Shown here: positions 28,688 through 37,359 of the stretch, piece by piece
How positions within the stretch are numbered: the first letter of the stretch is position 1
Layout: every line of letters starts with the position of its first letter
Notes under the pieces: generated by a model
Seen by the model: only the letters and a program-made list of their open reading frames with translations
Databases searched by the model: none
Told to the model about the DNA's origin: nothing
NCBI RefSeq assembly: GCF_900215485.1
Contig: NZ_OCMZ01000001.1
Span: 1,302,001-1,366,000, forward strand
Direction: 5' to 3'
Origin: Nitrosovibrio sp. Nv4
GTDB taxonomy: Bacteria; Pseudomonadota; Gammaproteobacteria; Burkholderiales; Nitrosomonadaceae
DNA length: 64,000 nt
Made by a program: the position numbers and the translations under genes

Positions 28688-29341
28688 ATGTCAGCCTTGA
28701 AAGCACAAGTAATGCTGGTGGACGATCACGCGATGTTGCGGCACGGCATGGCGATGCTCATCAATCTTGAGCCAGATATGGAGGTATTTGCCGAAGCGGG
28801 TGACGGCGACGAAGCGCTGGCCGCACTCAAAGCGGGGCATCATGCAGATATCGTTTTGATGGATGTGTCTCTCAAGACCCTCTCGGGTTTTGAGGTCATA
28901 AAAAGCATACACATTCTGTTCCCTGCATTACCCGTACTCGTTGTCTCCATGCACGACGAAGGCGTGTATGCGGAACGCGCTTTGAGGGCCGGCGCGCGTG
29001 GCTACGTGATGAAGCAGGAGCCGGGAGATGTGCTGGTAACCGCTATCCGCGAGGTATTAAAGGGGAGTATTTATCTGAGCAAGCCGATGCACGCCAGGCT
29101 GTTGAATCGGGTCGTGACCGGAAACTCGAAGCCTGAACCGTTGATTAACAGTCTGACCCCCAGCGAGTTTGAGGTACTGCATTTGATTGGATCCGGGCAT
29201 AGCAGTCAGGAAATTGCCAAGTTGCTTAGCCGCAGTATTAAAACTATCGAAACGCACCGCTTCAACATTCGTACCAAATTGAACTTGAAAGACGGCGCCG
29301 ATTTGATACGTTATGCCACCCATTGGACAAAAGCGCAATAA
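28688..29341 (+). CDS. NarL/FixJ-family response regulator
   Basis: A 217-residue regulator. The N-terminal receiver domain starts QVMLVDDHAMLRHG, and the phospho-acceptor is Asp59 in IVLMDVSLKTLSG; the conserved Ser and Lys follow in VVSMHDE and YVMKQE. The C-terminal LuxR-type helix-turn-helix reads LTPSEFEVLHLIGSGHSSQ to SRSIKTIETHRFNI. It is paired with the histidine kinase 12 bases upstream. Targets are unknown; the lipoprotein gene 200 bases downstream is one candidate. Confidence 0.93.
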   Translation: MSALKAQVMLVDDHAMLRHGMAMLINLEPDMEVFAEAGDGDEALAALKAGHHADIVLMDVSLKTLSGFEVIKSIHILFPALPVLVVSMHDEGVYAERALRAGARGYVMKQEPGDVLVTAIREVLKGSIYLSKPMHARLLNRVVTGNSKPEPLINSLTPSEFEVLHLIGSGHSSQEIAKLLSRSIKTIETHRFNIRTKLNLKDGADLIRYATHWTKAQ

Positions 29342-29539
29342 TCGGTGCCGGGATTCTTTCTGAGCAGTTTTATACAGCAGGCGGATCCCAATATTATCAA
29401 CATTCTATTAGTCACTTCCGACATATAAATGTTACATAAGGGTTTCCCTTAGTAAAAAACCAGGGTTTCCCCAATAGTTCAATAGTATGGACTGAGTTAG
29501 GATGAAGCTACTCTCATTCTATTTGGGTTCATTACTATT

Positions 29540-29998
29540 ATGAAAACAAAATCGGGAACATTTGTTGGAATCTTGGCTATGCTCGGCCTATTGGCTTCCT
29601 GCGCGCAAATGGGTCCTATGGAAGCGCAGAGTGACAATATTCGTATGGCTGCAACGAATGCGAGAACCTATGCCGACCATGATAAATTGGTGAAGCAATA
29701 TCAACGTACCGCCAAAGAAATGCTGGTAAAGGCGGAGGAGCAAAAGAAACTGCTTCAGCACTATGAAGAAAAAAGCTATCTTTATGGCAGGCAGGCGCAA
29801 GATAAGCAATCGCATACTTTGGCTTTATTGCATAAATACGAGCGCACCGCGGAGGAAACCATGAAGCAGGCGGCTTTTCACCAGAAAATGGCCTTGGAGC
29901 TCGCCCAGCACGGTGATGCCGCTTCAGCAGAAATACCGAGTGGGCGAAACCTCAAGAATAATGCCAGGATCGGATCAGACTCCAACGATCAGATTTGA
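29540..29998 (+). CDS. Small lipoprotein with coiled-coil-like repeats, unknown function
   Basis: A 152-residue protein with a signal peptide ending in the lipobox LLASC, so probably an outer-membrane or periplasmic lipoprotein. The mature part is hydrophilic and helical, rich in Lys, Glu, Gln and Ala. It contains two similar stretches, KQYQRTAKEMLVKAEEQKK and HKYERTAEETMKQAAFHQK, which suggest an internal helical repeat. I do not recognise the family. It is separated by about 200 bases from the two-component system and probably has its own promoter. Confidence 0.7.
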   Translation: MKTKSGTFVGILAMLGLLASCAQMGPMEAQSDNIRMAATNARTYADHDKLVKQYQRTAKEMLVKAEEQKKLLQHYEEKSYLYGRQAQDKQSHTLALLHKYERTAEETMKQAAFHQKMALELAQHGDAASAEIPSGRNLKNNARIGSDSNDQI

Positions 29999-30565
29999 AG
30001 TTCCGGCCCTCCATAAGGCATTGACGCGCGCCGAATCAGGACATAACGGCCAACCAGATTCGAAAAATGGCGCCTCGCAACGGTTCGGTCACCCGATCAG
30101 GCGCGTACCTGTTCCATTCGAATTTAATGGCTGACAGCAACAGGCGACGGTGGTAACACAGCCGCCGATGTCGCTGTGCCTCCAAGTTTCTCGCTTTGCC
30201 GTAGTTGCCTTGTCAATCGAACTCGACATCTTCCATTCCAGGCAAAGGTAATATCGAATGATAGAGGCTGGCGTGCCGGTCAGCTTCTGGTATTTATTGT
30301 CAGCAGTAGCAGTACATACCTCGCGGCCTCTATCCGCTATGAATACCCTGGCCATATCCGGCTGCTTTCCTGGCGTTTGCTGAGTATCCTGATTGAACTC
30401 GTTTGTCGAGATCGTGATGCGCATCCTGATGCATCGTTCTCTGATATCTATAATGTAGATACATTACTACATATTCCTTACGCAACTCCTGATCCGCCAC
30501 AGATTTGGCTTTAAACGGTCTGGTCGGCCGAAACGCTATCACCATTGATGAGAATAGGGCTGCGG
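29999..30565. other. 567-base gap holding only gene debris
   Basis: Apart from the Phd-type antitoxin remnant on the minus strand (30213-30424) I recognise nothing. The other frames here are short and overlap one another. The stretch before 30213, where a toxin partner would be expected downstream of the antitoxin, does not read as any toxin I know. Confidence 0.5.
30213..30424 (-). pseudogene. Remnant of a Phd/YefM-family antitoxin gene
   Basis: From an ATG at 30424 one frame reads MRITISTNEFNQDT and later VFIADRGRE and KYQKLTG, the landmarks of Phd-type antitoxins (EFNQDT, VFITDRGRP, YQRLTG). The missing piece SANARKAA is found in another frame between the first two landmarks, and LPLPGMEDVEFD, typical of the C-terminus, in a third frame ending at the TGA at 30213. 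At least three frameshifts therefore break the gene. No partner toxin is recognised next to it. Confidence 0.75.
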
Positions 30566-31645
30566 CTACGATGCGGATCGGCTGAATGCCACAACATGAT
30601 CTGTTTCCAGCCTGATGCCTATTTTTTCGCCTATGGCGTGATTGTGATGGCTGGGTACCAGTGATAGCGCAGTGCTACCGCCGGGCAAGCGCAAGGTGTA
30701 CATGATATCGGCGCCACGGAAAGCCTTGTTTATCACCGCTGCTCGAAGCGGACTGTCATCATCATGCACGAGGTCATCCGGCCGAATCAGCACATCCACG
30801 GGATTTCCCTCACGGCATAGCTGGCAATCCTGAATGCATTGATGAGGGATAACTCCTGCCAGCGTTCCAAGCTCGATTTCAACATGGCTCGGGTCGAGCA
30901 TCCTGCCGGGGAGAAAAACCCCTTGGCCAATGAAATTTGCGACGAACCGGTTGGCGGGCTTGTGATAGAGGTTATATGCCGTATCCCATTGCTGGATTTC
31001 GCCAAGATGCATGACGCCGATCTCATCTGCGATTGCAAAAGCCTCGTCCTGGTCATGCGTCACTAAAATAGCGGTGGCGTTCTGACTCTTGAGAATCTCG
31101 CGTACTTCCACGCTCAAACGCCCGCGCAGGGTTACATCGAGATTGGAGAAAGGTTCATCCAGCAGCAGCAAATCGGGCCGTGGAGCTAACGCTCGCGCGA
31201 GGGCTACGCGTTGCTGCTGGCCTCCCGACAGTTGATGCGGGTACTTTTCCGACACGTCGGTAAGGCCTACGGTTTGCAGCATTTCAGCGATACGTCCCGC
31301 GCGCTCCGCTTTTTGCATGCGATGCAGGCCAAAGCCAATATTGGCCTGGACTGTCAGATGAGGAAATAATGCATAGTCCTGAAATACCATGCCAATGTGC
31401 CGCTGTTCGGGCGGCAAACAGAAACTTGCATTACTTATCATGACACCGTTGAGTAAAATTGCGCCGGCCGAAACCGATTCAAACCCGGCAATACATCTTA
31501 GTACGGTAGTTTTACCGCATCCGCTGGGGCCCAGCAGGCAGCCGATCGCGCCTTTTTTCAGTGTGAGCGATAAATCATTCACCACCCTTTGCTGGCCATA
31601 GGCATGCCGGATATTCCTGAGCTCAAGCAGCGCGTTCATGGCCAT
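30566..31645 (-). CDS. fbpC: Ferric iron ABC transporter, ATP-binding protein
   Basis: A 359-residue ABC ATPase energising iron uptake at the inner membrane. Walker A is GPSGCGKTT, the signature LSGGQQQR, Walker B LLLLDEP and the switch His follows in ILVTHDQDEA. A C-terminal regulatory region of about 120 residues is present, as in the FbpC/CysA/MalK class. It lies nine bases downstream of the permease gene, and its context with fbpB and fbpA fixes the likely substrate. A second ATG two codons in is possible. Confidence 0.92.
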   Translation of the reverse strand: MAMNALLELRNIRHAYGQQRVVNDLSLTLKKGAIGCLLGPSGCGKTTVLRCIAGFESVSAGAILLNGVMISNASFCLPPEQRHIGMVFQDYALFPHLTVQANIGFGLHRMQKAERAGRIAEMLQTVGLTDVSEKYPHQLSGGQQQRVALARALAPRPDLLLLDEPFSNLDVTLRGRLSVEVREILKSQNATAILVTHDQDEAFAIADEIGVMHLGEIQQWDTAYNLYHKPANRFVANFIGQGVFLPGRMLDPSHVEIELGTLAGVIPHQCIQDCQLCREGNPVDVLIRPDDLVHDDDSPLRAAVINKAFRGADIMYTLRLPGGSTALSLVPSHHNHAIGEKIGIRLETDHVVAFSRSAS

Positions 31646-31654
31646 AAGTCAAAA

Positions 31655-33340
31655 TTATCTTTCAGTTTGCCGCACAAAAAATATCAGGGGGAGCAGACCT
31701 GCCAGCACCAGAGCCACTGCGGGTAGCGCAGCCTGTTCCCATTCGCCTTCCGAAGTCATTTCAAAAATTCTCACCGAAAGGGTATCCCAACCGAAGGGCC
31801 GGGTCATCAGGGTGATGGGCATTTCCTTCATTACATCCACGAAAACCAGCGTGGCAGCCGTGAATATCCCACCTTTCAGAATAGGCAAGTGTACGCGGCG
31901 CAGCGCAGCCCATCCGTTCAAACCAAGTCCCATGGCGGCCTCGTCAATGCTGCCCGTGATACGCTGCATGGCGCTATCTATGGGGCTGTGGGTTACCGCG
32001 AGGAAACGCGTCATATAGGCGATCAGCATGGTAACGAGAGTGCCCTGAATGAGCAGCCCTGTCTCTATATGAAATAGTTGCATAGCGATATCGCTCAGCT
32101 GGTTATCCAGCCACGCCATCGGGATGAAAACGCCAACTGCCAGAACGGCGCCAGGCAACGCATAGCCGATAGTGGAAATGCGCACTGCGGCGTGAGTAAT
32201 CGGATCAGAATGACGCCGTGCCGCGTAGACCATAAGTAGCGCGACGGAGCAGGTGAGCACGGTGGCGAAAGCGGATAGCAGCAGCGAATGCCAGAGAAAC
32301 TCCAGGTATCGCTGGTCGAAATCACGTGCGAAAACACGTGCCGCCCAAATGCTCAATTGCATGACTGGCAAGAGGAATGCAAAAAACAGCGTCCCCGAGG
32401 CAAAGCCAGCGATGGTCCATCCACGCCAGCCGGTGAGTGGAATGCGATCGGCCCTTGCACTCTGCCTGATTTCGGCATAGCGGATACGCGACCGGAATTG
32501 TTGCTCCAGGACGATCATGGCGAAGACGATCACGATCAGCAACGAGGCGAGCTGAGAGGCCGCAGGCAAGGAAAACATTGCGAACCAGGCTTTATAAATG
32601 GCGGTGGTGAAGGTGTCGTAATTAAAGACGGCTACCGTGCCAAAATCAGCCAAAGTTTCCATCAGCACCAGCATCGTGCCGCCTGCAATCCATGGACGCG
32701 CCATGGGCAACGACAGCTTAAAAAATCCTTGCGTGCGATTCAAGCCCAACGATTGTGCAGCCTCGAGAGAGCGTTTGCCCTGAGTGAGAAATGCATTGCG
32801 TGTCAGCAGATACACATACGGATAAAAAGCCAGAACCATGACAACAATGACGCCCGGCCTGCTGCGCACATTCGGAAACCAGGATAAATCCGGTCCTAGC
32901 CAGGCACGTAGCGCTGTTTGCACGGGGCCAATATAATCGAATAGACCGAGTGCGACGAATGCGGTGACATAGGCGGGAATGGCGAGCGGCAGTAATAGCG
33001 CCCAGGAAAAGAATTTGCGGCCCGGGAATTCGCAAACCGCCGTGAACCACGCCAGGCTTACTCCCAACAGGGCGGAGCCGGACGCCACCCCCAGAGCGAG
33101 CCAGAATGTGTTGATAAGCAAGCTGGCCAGGGTCGTTTCAACCAGATGTTCCCAGACGTCGCCAGTTGGAGCAAAAAGCGATGAGACAACCGTGCCGATG
33201 GGCACCAACACTAAAGCGGCAACTAAAAATGGAACCAGGCGCCAAACTGTTGAAGTAGGTCGGGTGGACGTCGAGAAGCTGAAAAAAGCTTTTCTCGTGC
33301 CTGTCTCATTCTCCGTTGAGTTAAGCGCCTCATCTTTCAC
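31655..33340 (-). CDS. fbpB: Ferric iron ABC transporter, permease
   Basis: A 561-residue fused permease with about twelve membrane segments in two halves. Each half contains an EAA loop that contacts the ATPase: EAAQSLGLNRTQGFFKLSLP and EAAMGLGLNGWAALRRVHLP. This double layout is typical of FbpB/SfuB iron permeases. The start is a GTG at 33340 without a strong ribosome-binding site. Four copies of a heptamer lie just upstream. It sits between the binding-protein gene and the ATPase gene. Confidence 0.92.
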   Translation of the reverse strand: MKDEALNSTENETGTRKAFFSFSTSTRPTSTVWRLVPFLVAALVLVPIGTVVSSLFAPTGDVWEHLVETTLASLLINTFWLALGVASGSALLGVSLAWFTAVCEFPGRKFFSWALLLPLAIPAYVTAFVALGLFDYIGPVQTALRAWLGPDLSWFPNVRSRPGVIVVMVLAFYPYVYLLTRNAFLTQGKRSLEAAQSLGLNRTQGFFKLSLPMARPWIAGGTMLVLMETLADFGTVAVFNYDTFTTAIYKAWFAMFSLPAASQLASLLIVIVFAMIVLEQQFRSRIRYAEIRQSARADRIPLTGWRGWTIAGFASGTLFFAFLLPVMQLSIWAARVFARDFDQRYLEFLWHSLLLSAFATVLTCSVALLMVYAARRHSDPITHAAVRISTIGYALPGAVLAVGVFIPMAWLDNQLSDIAMQLFHIETGLLIQGTLVTMLIAYMTRFLAVTHSPIDSAMQRITGSIDEAAMGLGLNGWAALRRVHLPILKGGIFTAATLVFVDVMKEMPITLMTRPFGWDTLSVRIFEMTSEGEWEQAALPAVALVLAGLLPLIFFVRQTER

Positions 33341-33382
33341 GCACTTTAACCCAAATCCGGCGGTGGGGCGCAGTGGGGTTTA

Positions 33383-33410
33383 CGCACTTTACGCACTTCA
33401 CCCCGCACTT
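33383..33410. repeat. Clustered heptamer CGCACTT upstream of fbpB
   Basis: CGCACTT begins at 33383, 33392 and 33404, with a fourth copy at 33340 touching the fbpB start codon. On the coding strand this reads AAGTGCG four times in the fbpA-fbpB gap. Confidence 0.5.
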
Positions 33411-33524
33411 CACCCGATAGCGAATTCACCAAAAAGCTGAAGGTCATGTGACGAAAAAAATTGTATGAGTCATGATGCCAAGCTGAAAAAAAGGCGGTCA
33501 ACTGCCGGATTCAGCTTCAGGCGC

Positions 33525-34538
33525 CTATCGATAGCCTGCGCGGTCCATCAGCTTTACCGCTTCGGCTTGTAACTCTCCCGCTTTGTTCACATTTATCGTA
33601 TTCTGTTTAAAGGTCCCCCATGCGGCTACCGCCGGATCGATTTTCACTTTTGGATTGACCGGGTATTCCATGTTTACGTCGGCAAACAGGTTTTGCGCTT
33701 TCTCTGACGACAGAAATTCCAGCAACTTGATTGCAGCGTCGGGATGACGGGCATATTTGGTAACACCTGCACCAGAGATGTTTACGTGCACGCCGCTGCT
33801 TTCCTGATTCGGCCAGAAAATCGCCAGTGGCAGTGCAGGGTTCTTTTCCATCAGGCGGCCATAATAATAGGTGTTTGCAATGGTGACGTCGCATTTCCCC
33901 GCCGCGGCAAATTCCATTGCCCTGGTGTCATCGGACAAAGGATCGGTGGCGAGATTGGCGACCCACCCTTTCACGATTTGCTCGGTCCTGGCATCGCCAT
34001 GCTCAGCAATCATCATCGCCACCAGCGACTGGTTGTATACTTTCTTGGAAGTGCGCAGGCACAGCCGTTCCTTCCACTTGGGCTCGGCCAAAGCCTCGTA
34101 GGTCGAAAGATCCGAGGGCTTCACCTTGTCTGTGTTGTATATAATAGTGCGAGCGCGTACCGACAAACCAAACCACTGTTTCTGTGGATCACGCAGATGG
34201 GCGGGAATATTGGCTTCCAGCGTTTTTGACTCGACCGGGCGCAACAATCCTTCCCGCGCAGCCTCCCACAGATTGCCCGCATCCGAGGTGATCAGCATGT
34301 CGGCAGGAGTGTTTTTTCCTTCCGCCTTGAGGCGAGCGAGCAGCGGGCCTTCTTTATCCGTGACAAATTTCACGTCGATACCGCTTTCTTTTGTGAAAGC
34401 GTCGAACATGGGCTTGATGAGTTGTTCGATCCGTGCGGAATAGACAACGACCTGCTCGGCGCGAGATGCGCTGGCAGCAAACAGGGTGACACAACAAAAC
34501 ATTGCGGTAAGATAATGGTTGAAGCGGGCGTTCGACAT
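33525..34538 (-). CDS. fbpA: Ferric iron ABC transporter, periplasmic binding protein
   Basis: A 337-residue periplasmic protein with a signal peptide (residues 1 to about 27, ending ASASRA before EQVVVYSAR). The iron-binding tyrosine pair typical of FbpA/AfuA is likely in NTYYYGRL. It delivers Fe(III) to FbpB/FbpC. It is the first gene of the operon; the ATG at 34538 follows GGAG, and a Fur-box-like site lies just upstream, so iron repression is expected. Gaps of about 180 and 9 bases separate it from fbpB and fbpB from fbpC. Confidence 0.93.
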   Translation of the reverse strand: MSNARFNHYLTAMFCCVTLFAASASRAEQVVVYSARIEQLIKPMFDAFTKESGIDVKFVTDKEGPLLARLKAEGKNTPADMLITSDAGNLWEAAREGLLRPVESKTLEANIPAHLRDPQKQWFGLSVRARTIIYNTDKVKPSDLSTYEALAEPKWKERLCLRTSKKVYNQSLVAMMIAEHGDARTEQIVKGWVANLATDPLSDDTRAMEFAAAGKCDVTIANTYYYGRLMEKNPALPLAIFWPNQESSGVHVNISGAGVTKYARHPDAAIKLLEFLSSEKAQNLFADVNMEYPVNPKVKIDPAVAAWGTFKQNTINVNKAGELQAEAVKLMDRAGYR

Positions 34539-34583
34539 TATTATTTACTCCATATCAACAGCGGAACCAATCATAATCATATT

Positions 34584-34602
34584 ATAAATGATAATAATTA
34601 TC
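34584..34602. promoter_or_regulatory. Fur-box-like operator upstream of fbpA
   Basis: ATAAATGATAATAATTATC matches the classical 19-bp Fur box GATAATGATAATCATTATC at 15 positions by my count. On the fbpA strand a TATAAT (34586-34581) touches its edge, so bound Fur would block the promoter. Confidence 0.75.
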
Positions 34603-34624
34603 AGAAGCGTCGCAATAATATACC

Positions 34625-34918
34625 ATGGATAAACCCGAACCGACCCCCTCTTATGACCGTCTGCAAAAGCTTCTTGCGATTCCCGAGAGGCAGCGCACGG
34701 AAGCTCAGTGGGATGAGATCAATGAGCTTGAGATTATGCTTACCCCCGTCAACCGGGTGATAGCTTCTGAGCGGAATGTTCGGCGCAAGCCGGCGCCTGC
34801 GCCTGCTGAGCAATTCAAACTCCGTGATGGGGCACAGGGAACGCAAGGAACACCGGGAACTCAGGGAAAGCGCCCGTTGAAAAAGCTTCGCAAGAGGCCG
34901 AAACCAAACACCCCATAG
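34625..34918 (+). CDS. Small basic hypothetical protein with Gly-Thr repeats
   Basis: A 97-residue frame divergent from fbpA. The first 55 residues are a plausible helical domain (YDRLQKLLAIPERQRTEAQ). The tail is low-complexity: a Pro/Ala stretch, GTQGTPGTQG and a basic end KKLRKRPKP. I do not recognise it. The ribosome-binding site is weak. The shared 86-base gap with fbpA contains the Fur-like site, so it might also respond to iron. Confidence 0.5.
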   Translation: MDKPEPTPSYDRLQKLLAIPERQRTEAQWDEINELEIMLTPVNRVIASERNVRRKPAPAPAEQFKLRDGAQGTQGTPGTQGKRPLKKLRKRPKPNTP

Positions 34919-35011
34919 TGAATGACAGGTGCAGCCATGAACGAGCTGTTTATTGTGATTGGCAATGAAAAGTCATCCGTTTTTTATTGACGAAAGTCTG
35001 GATGGAGGAAT

Positions 35012-35332
35012 ATGCAACTTACCACTACCCCGAGCATTGATGGAAAGCGCGTCACGAAATATTGTGGCGTTATCGCCGGAGAAGCAATCCTCGGCGCCAA
35101 CCTGTTCAAAGACCTGTTTGCGGGAATCCGCGACCTGGTGGGAGGACGTTCCGGAACCTACGAGAAAGAGTTGCAGCGGGCCCGGGAGATCGCACTGGAA
35201 GAGCTGCGGCAGCGCGCACAGGATCTCGGCGCAAACGCGGTGATCGGCATTGATATCGATTACGAAATAATGGGAAAAGACAATGGGATGTTGATGGTTT
35301 CGGCTAGTGGAACGGCCGTAATTGTTGAGTAA
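35012..35332 (+). CDS. YbjQ/UPF0145 family protein
   Basis: A 106-residue cytoplasmic protein of the YbjQ (UPF0145) family, seen in [18 protein letters not shown], the [20 protein letters not shown] helix and the IGIDIDYE strand. The family forms small oligomeric rings and is annotated as possibly heavy-metal binding, without a proven function. The ATG at 35012 is preceded by GGAGGA at good spacing. Nothing in the neighbourhood clarifies its role. Confidence 0.85.
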   Translation: MQLTTTPSIDGKRVTKYCGVIAGEAILGANLFKDLFAGIRDLVGGRSGTYEKELQRAREIALEELRQRAQDLGANAVIGIDIDYEIMGKDNGMLMVSASGTAVIVE

Positions 35333-35395
35333 GTTGCTTGAGCGAACCTCCCGATTACCAGGTTTAACTGGATTGATGCGATTGCGGCGCGGTTT

Positions 35396-35419
35396 AGCAG
35401 AAGTTCTAGCAGAAGTTCT
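35396..35419. repeat. 12-bp perfect tandem repeat, two copies
   Basis: AGCAGAAGTTCT occurs twice head to tail in the gap after the YbjQ-like gene. I see no function. Confidence 0.6.
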
Positions 35420-35479
35420 GGCTATCCCTCTAACTGCCCGGTTCGCTACTGCAATTGCGCAAAATAGTAAACCGAGCGT

Positions 35480-36181
35480 TTACCACGGAATCGCCTGGCC
35501 GTCATAAGCGATGAATTTGCCGGAATCTGCCAGCGTGAGCCCGCTGATGACATGCCGCATGCCGGAGACACTCTGGGTTGCAGAGATCAATGCGTTCGGG
35601 CCTCCCATATCCGTCTTCACCCATCCAGGATGGAATACCACCGCAATGACGCCAGCAGATTTCAGGTCGATGGCAAGCGTTTTAACGACCATATTTACCG
35701 CCGCCTTGCTGGAACGGTACATATAACTGCCGCCACCACTGTTATCCGCAATACTGCCCATCTTACTGCTGATAGTCACGATTATCTTATGGCTGCTTCG
35801 GGTAATCTGTGGCGCAAAGGTCTGAGCCATCTTCAGGGCTGCCATGGTATTGATGCGAAAAGCATACTCCCAGGCCTTGTAGTCCTCATTACCGAAAGTG
35901 CCGCCTGCATGAGAGCCCGTATACACACCGGCGTTGTTAAGCAGCAGATCGATGGGCTCGCGGGCCAGGGACTGTGCCAGTTTTTCGATCTGGGCATGAT
36001 CCGCAACATCAAGTGCATGGACGGTAACCTGGTCAGGATAATGGGCTGCCAGGGCGTTGAGTTCATCTGATTTTTGCGGGTGGCGGCTGCCAGCAAAAAC
36101 GCGCCACCCATCTGCTGCATATTGCCTGCAAAATTCCAGCCCGATCCCTCGGCTGGCTCCAGTAATCAATGTAGTTTTCAT
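35480..36181 (-). CDS. Short-chain dehydrogenase/reductase
   Basis: A 233-residue classical SDR. The NAD(P)-binding motif is TGASRGIG, followed by LLLNNAGVYTG; the catalytic Ser is in VTISSKMGS and the catalytic Tyr-Lys in YMYRSSKAA. The ATG at 36181 follows AAGGAG at good spacing, so the longer upstream frame is not used. The sequence resembles C-factor/sniffer-like carbonyl reductases, but the substrate cannot be assigned. It is divergent from another SDR 270 bases away. Confidence 0.88.
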   Translation of the reverse strand: MKTTLITGASRGIGLEFCRQYAADGWRVFAGSRHPQKSDELNALAAHYPDQVTVHALDVADHAQIEKLAQSLAREPIDLLLNNAGVYTGSHAGGTFGNEDYKAWEYAFRINTMAALKMAQTFAPQITRSSHKIIVTISSKMGSIADNSGGGSYMYRSSKAAVNMVVKTLAIDLKSAGVIAVVFHPGWVKTDMGGPNALISATQSVSGMRHVISGLTLADSGKFIAYDGQAIPW

Positions 36182-36453
36182 ATTTCTCTCCTTATTGCTT
36201 GCAATTGGCCGGATTTCTTCGAGATTAAAACCGGCGTGCTGCATTGCCTGGTGCTATAAAGTAGTGTTACAGGATGAATTCGCACATACGATGCGTTACT
36301 GTTTGACCTAAGGAAACCTTCGGGTAAAGCCTTATTTGCCAGCAGTTATCGGCAAGCGTTCCGCAGGGGTTTGTTGAGAGGTTCTCTTTCTCTAATGCTC
36401 GTCCATTATGTATAAAAAGCTAAACGAATGGCAACCATAAAAGGAGCGAAGAT

Positions 36454-37278
36454 ATGACTCAACGGATTGCACTGGTTACCGGCGCGTCTAGCGGTATCGG
36501 AAGGGCTACGGCGGAGCTTCTCGCCCAAAACGGTTATTACGTATTTGCCGCGGCGCGCCGCATGCACAGGCTGGAACAGATACGGTCTGACCATATAGAG
36601 CCGATCCAGTTGGATGTAACCGATGAAGAAGGCATTCATAGGGCGGTAAGTCACGTGATATCGACCAAGGGAAGAATTGATGTGCTGGTGAACAATGCCG
36701 CGTTCTGCCAGTTGGGCGCCATTGAATGTGTTTCCATGGAGGCTGCCCATAGACAGTTCGAGGTCAACGTTTTCGGCTACGCGCGATTCATGCAGGCAGT
36801 GCTTCCGCATATGCGAAAGCAGAAATCAGGATGTATTGTCAATATCGTTTCCATATTGAGCAGGATATCCGTTCCGGGCTTCGGCTGGTACGCCGCGTCG
36901 AAGTATGCCATTGAAGCGCTGACCGATGCCCTGCGCGGTGAAGTGATGGAGTTCGGGATCGATGTGGTGCTTATTGCGCCGGGCTTGATAAAGACAGAGT
37001 TCGTTCCCAATCAGTTAAGAACGTTGGAGGCGGTTGAGCATCCCCCGGGGTACGAAAAGCTTCTTGCCGGTGTGCGTAACCTTCTCGCTGGCGAACCGAG
37101 GGCGCCTGGGCCGGAAATCATCGCAACGGCGGTGGTCGATGCTGTTACCGCCTCTAACCCCCCCGTAAGACATGCGCTTCCTCTCGATTCCAAGATGTCC
37201 GTCGCCGCCAGATGGCTATTGGGTAATCGCATATTTGCGTGGGCGCTCCGACTCCAGATGCGGTTTTCCAAAACTTGA
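36454..37278 (+). CDS. Short-chain dehydrogenase/reductase
   Basis: A 274-residue classical SDR with the motifs TGASSGIGRA, VLVNNAAF, IVNIVSILS and YAASKYA, giving a complete Ser-Tyr-Lys catalytic set. AAAGGAG lies just before the ATG. The C-terminal extension (EPRAPGPEIIATAVVDAV) is of the kind found in retinol-dehydrogenase-like or steroid-dehydrogenase-like SDRs. The substrate is unknown. It is not a close duplicate of the divergent SDR. Confidence 0.88.
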   Translation: MTQRIALVTGASSGIGRATAELLAQNGYYVFAAARRMHRLEQIRSDHIEPIQLDVTDEEGIHRAVSHVISTKGRIDVLVNNAAFCQLGAIECVSMEAAHRQFEVNVFGYARFMQAVLPHMRKQKSGCIVNIVSILSRISVPGFGWYAASKYAIEALTDALRGEVMEFGIDVVLIAPGLIKTEFVPNQLRTLEAVEHPPGYEKLLAGVRNLLAGEPRAPGPEIIATAVVDAVTASNPPVRHALPLDSKMSVAARWLLGNRIFAWALRLQMRFSKT

Positions 37279-37359
37279 TGCAGGTACTGTTGGGCTCCAA
37301 CATCAGGCAGGAGACGTAATACGGAAAGGCTGTCATCGCGGGCGACAAATGGGTTCCGG

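Noticed and set aside
30176-30514. Plus-strand 112-codon frame in the fbpC downstream gap
   Set aside because: It overlaps the antitoxin relic, which explains the sequence better, and has no ribosome-binding site.
35396-35419. 12-bp tandem repeat as the start of a CRISPR-like array
   Set aside because: Only two copies, no spacers, and no cas genes in the window.
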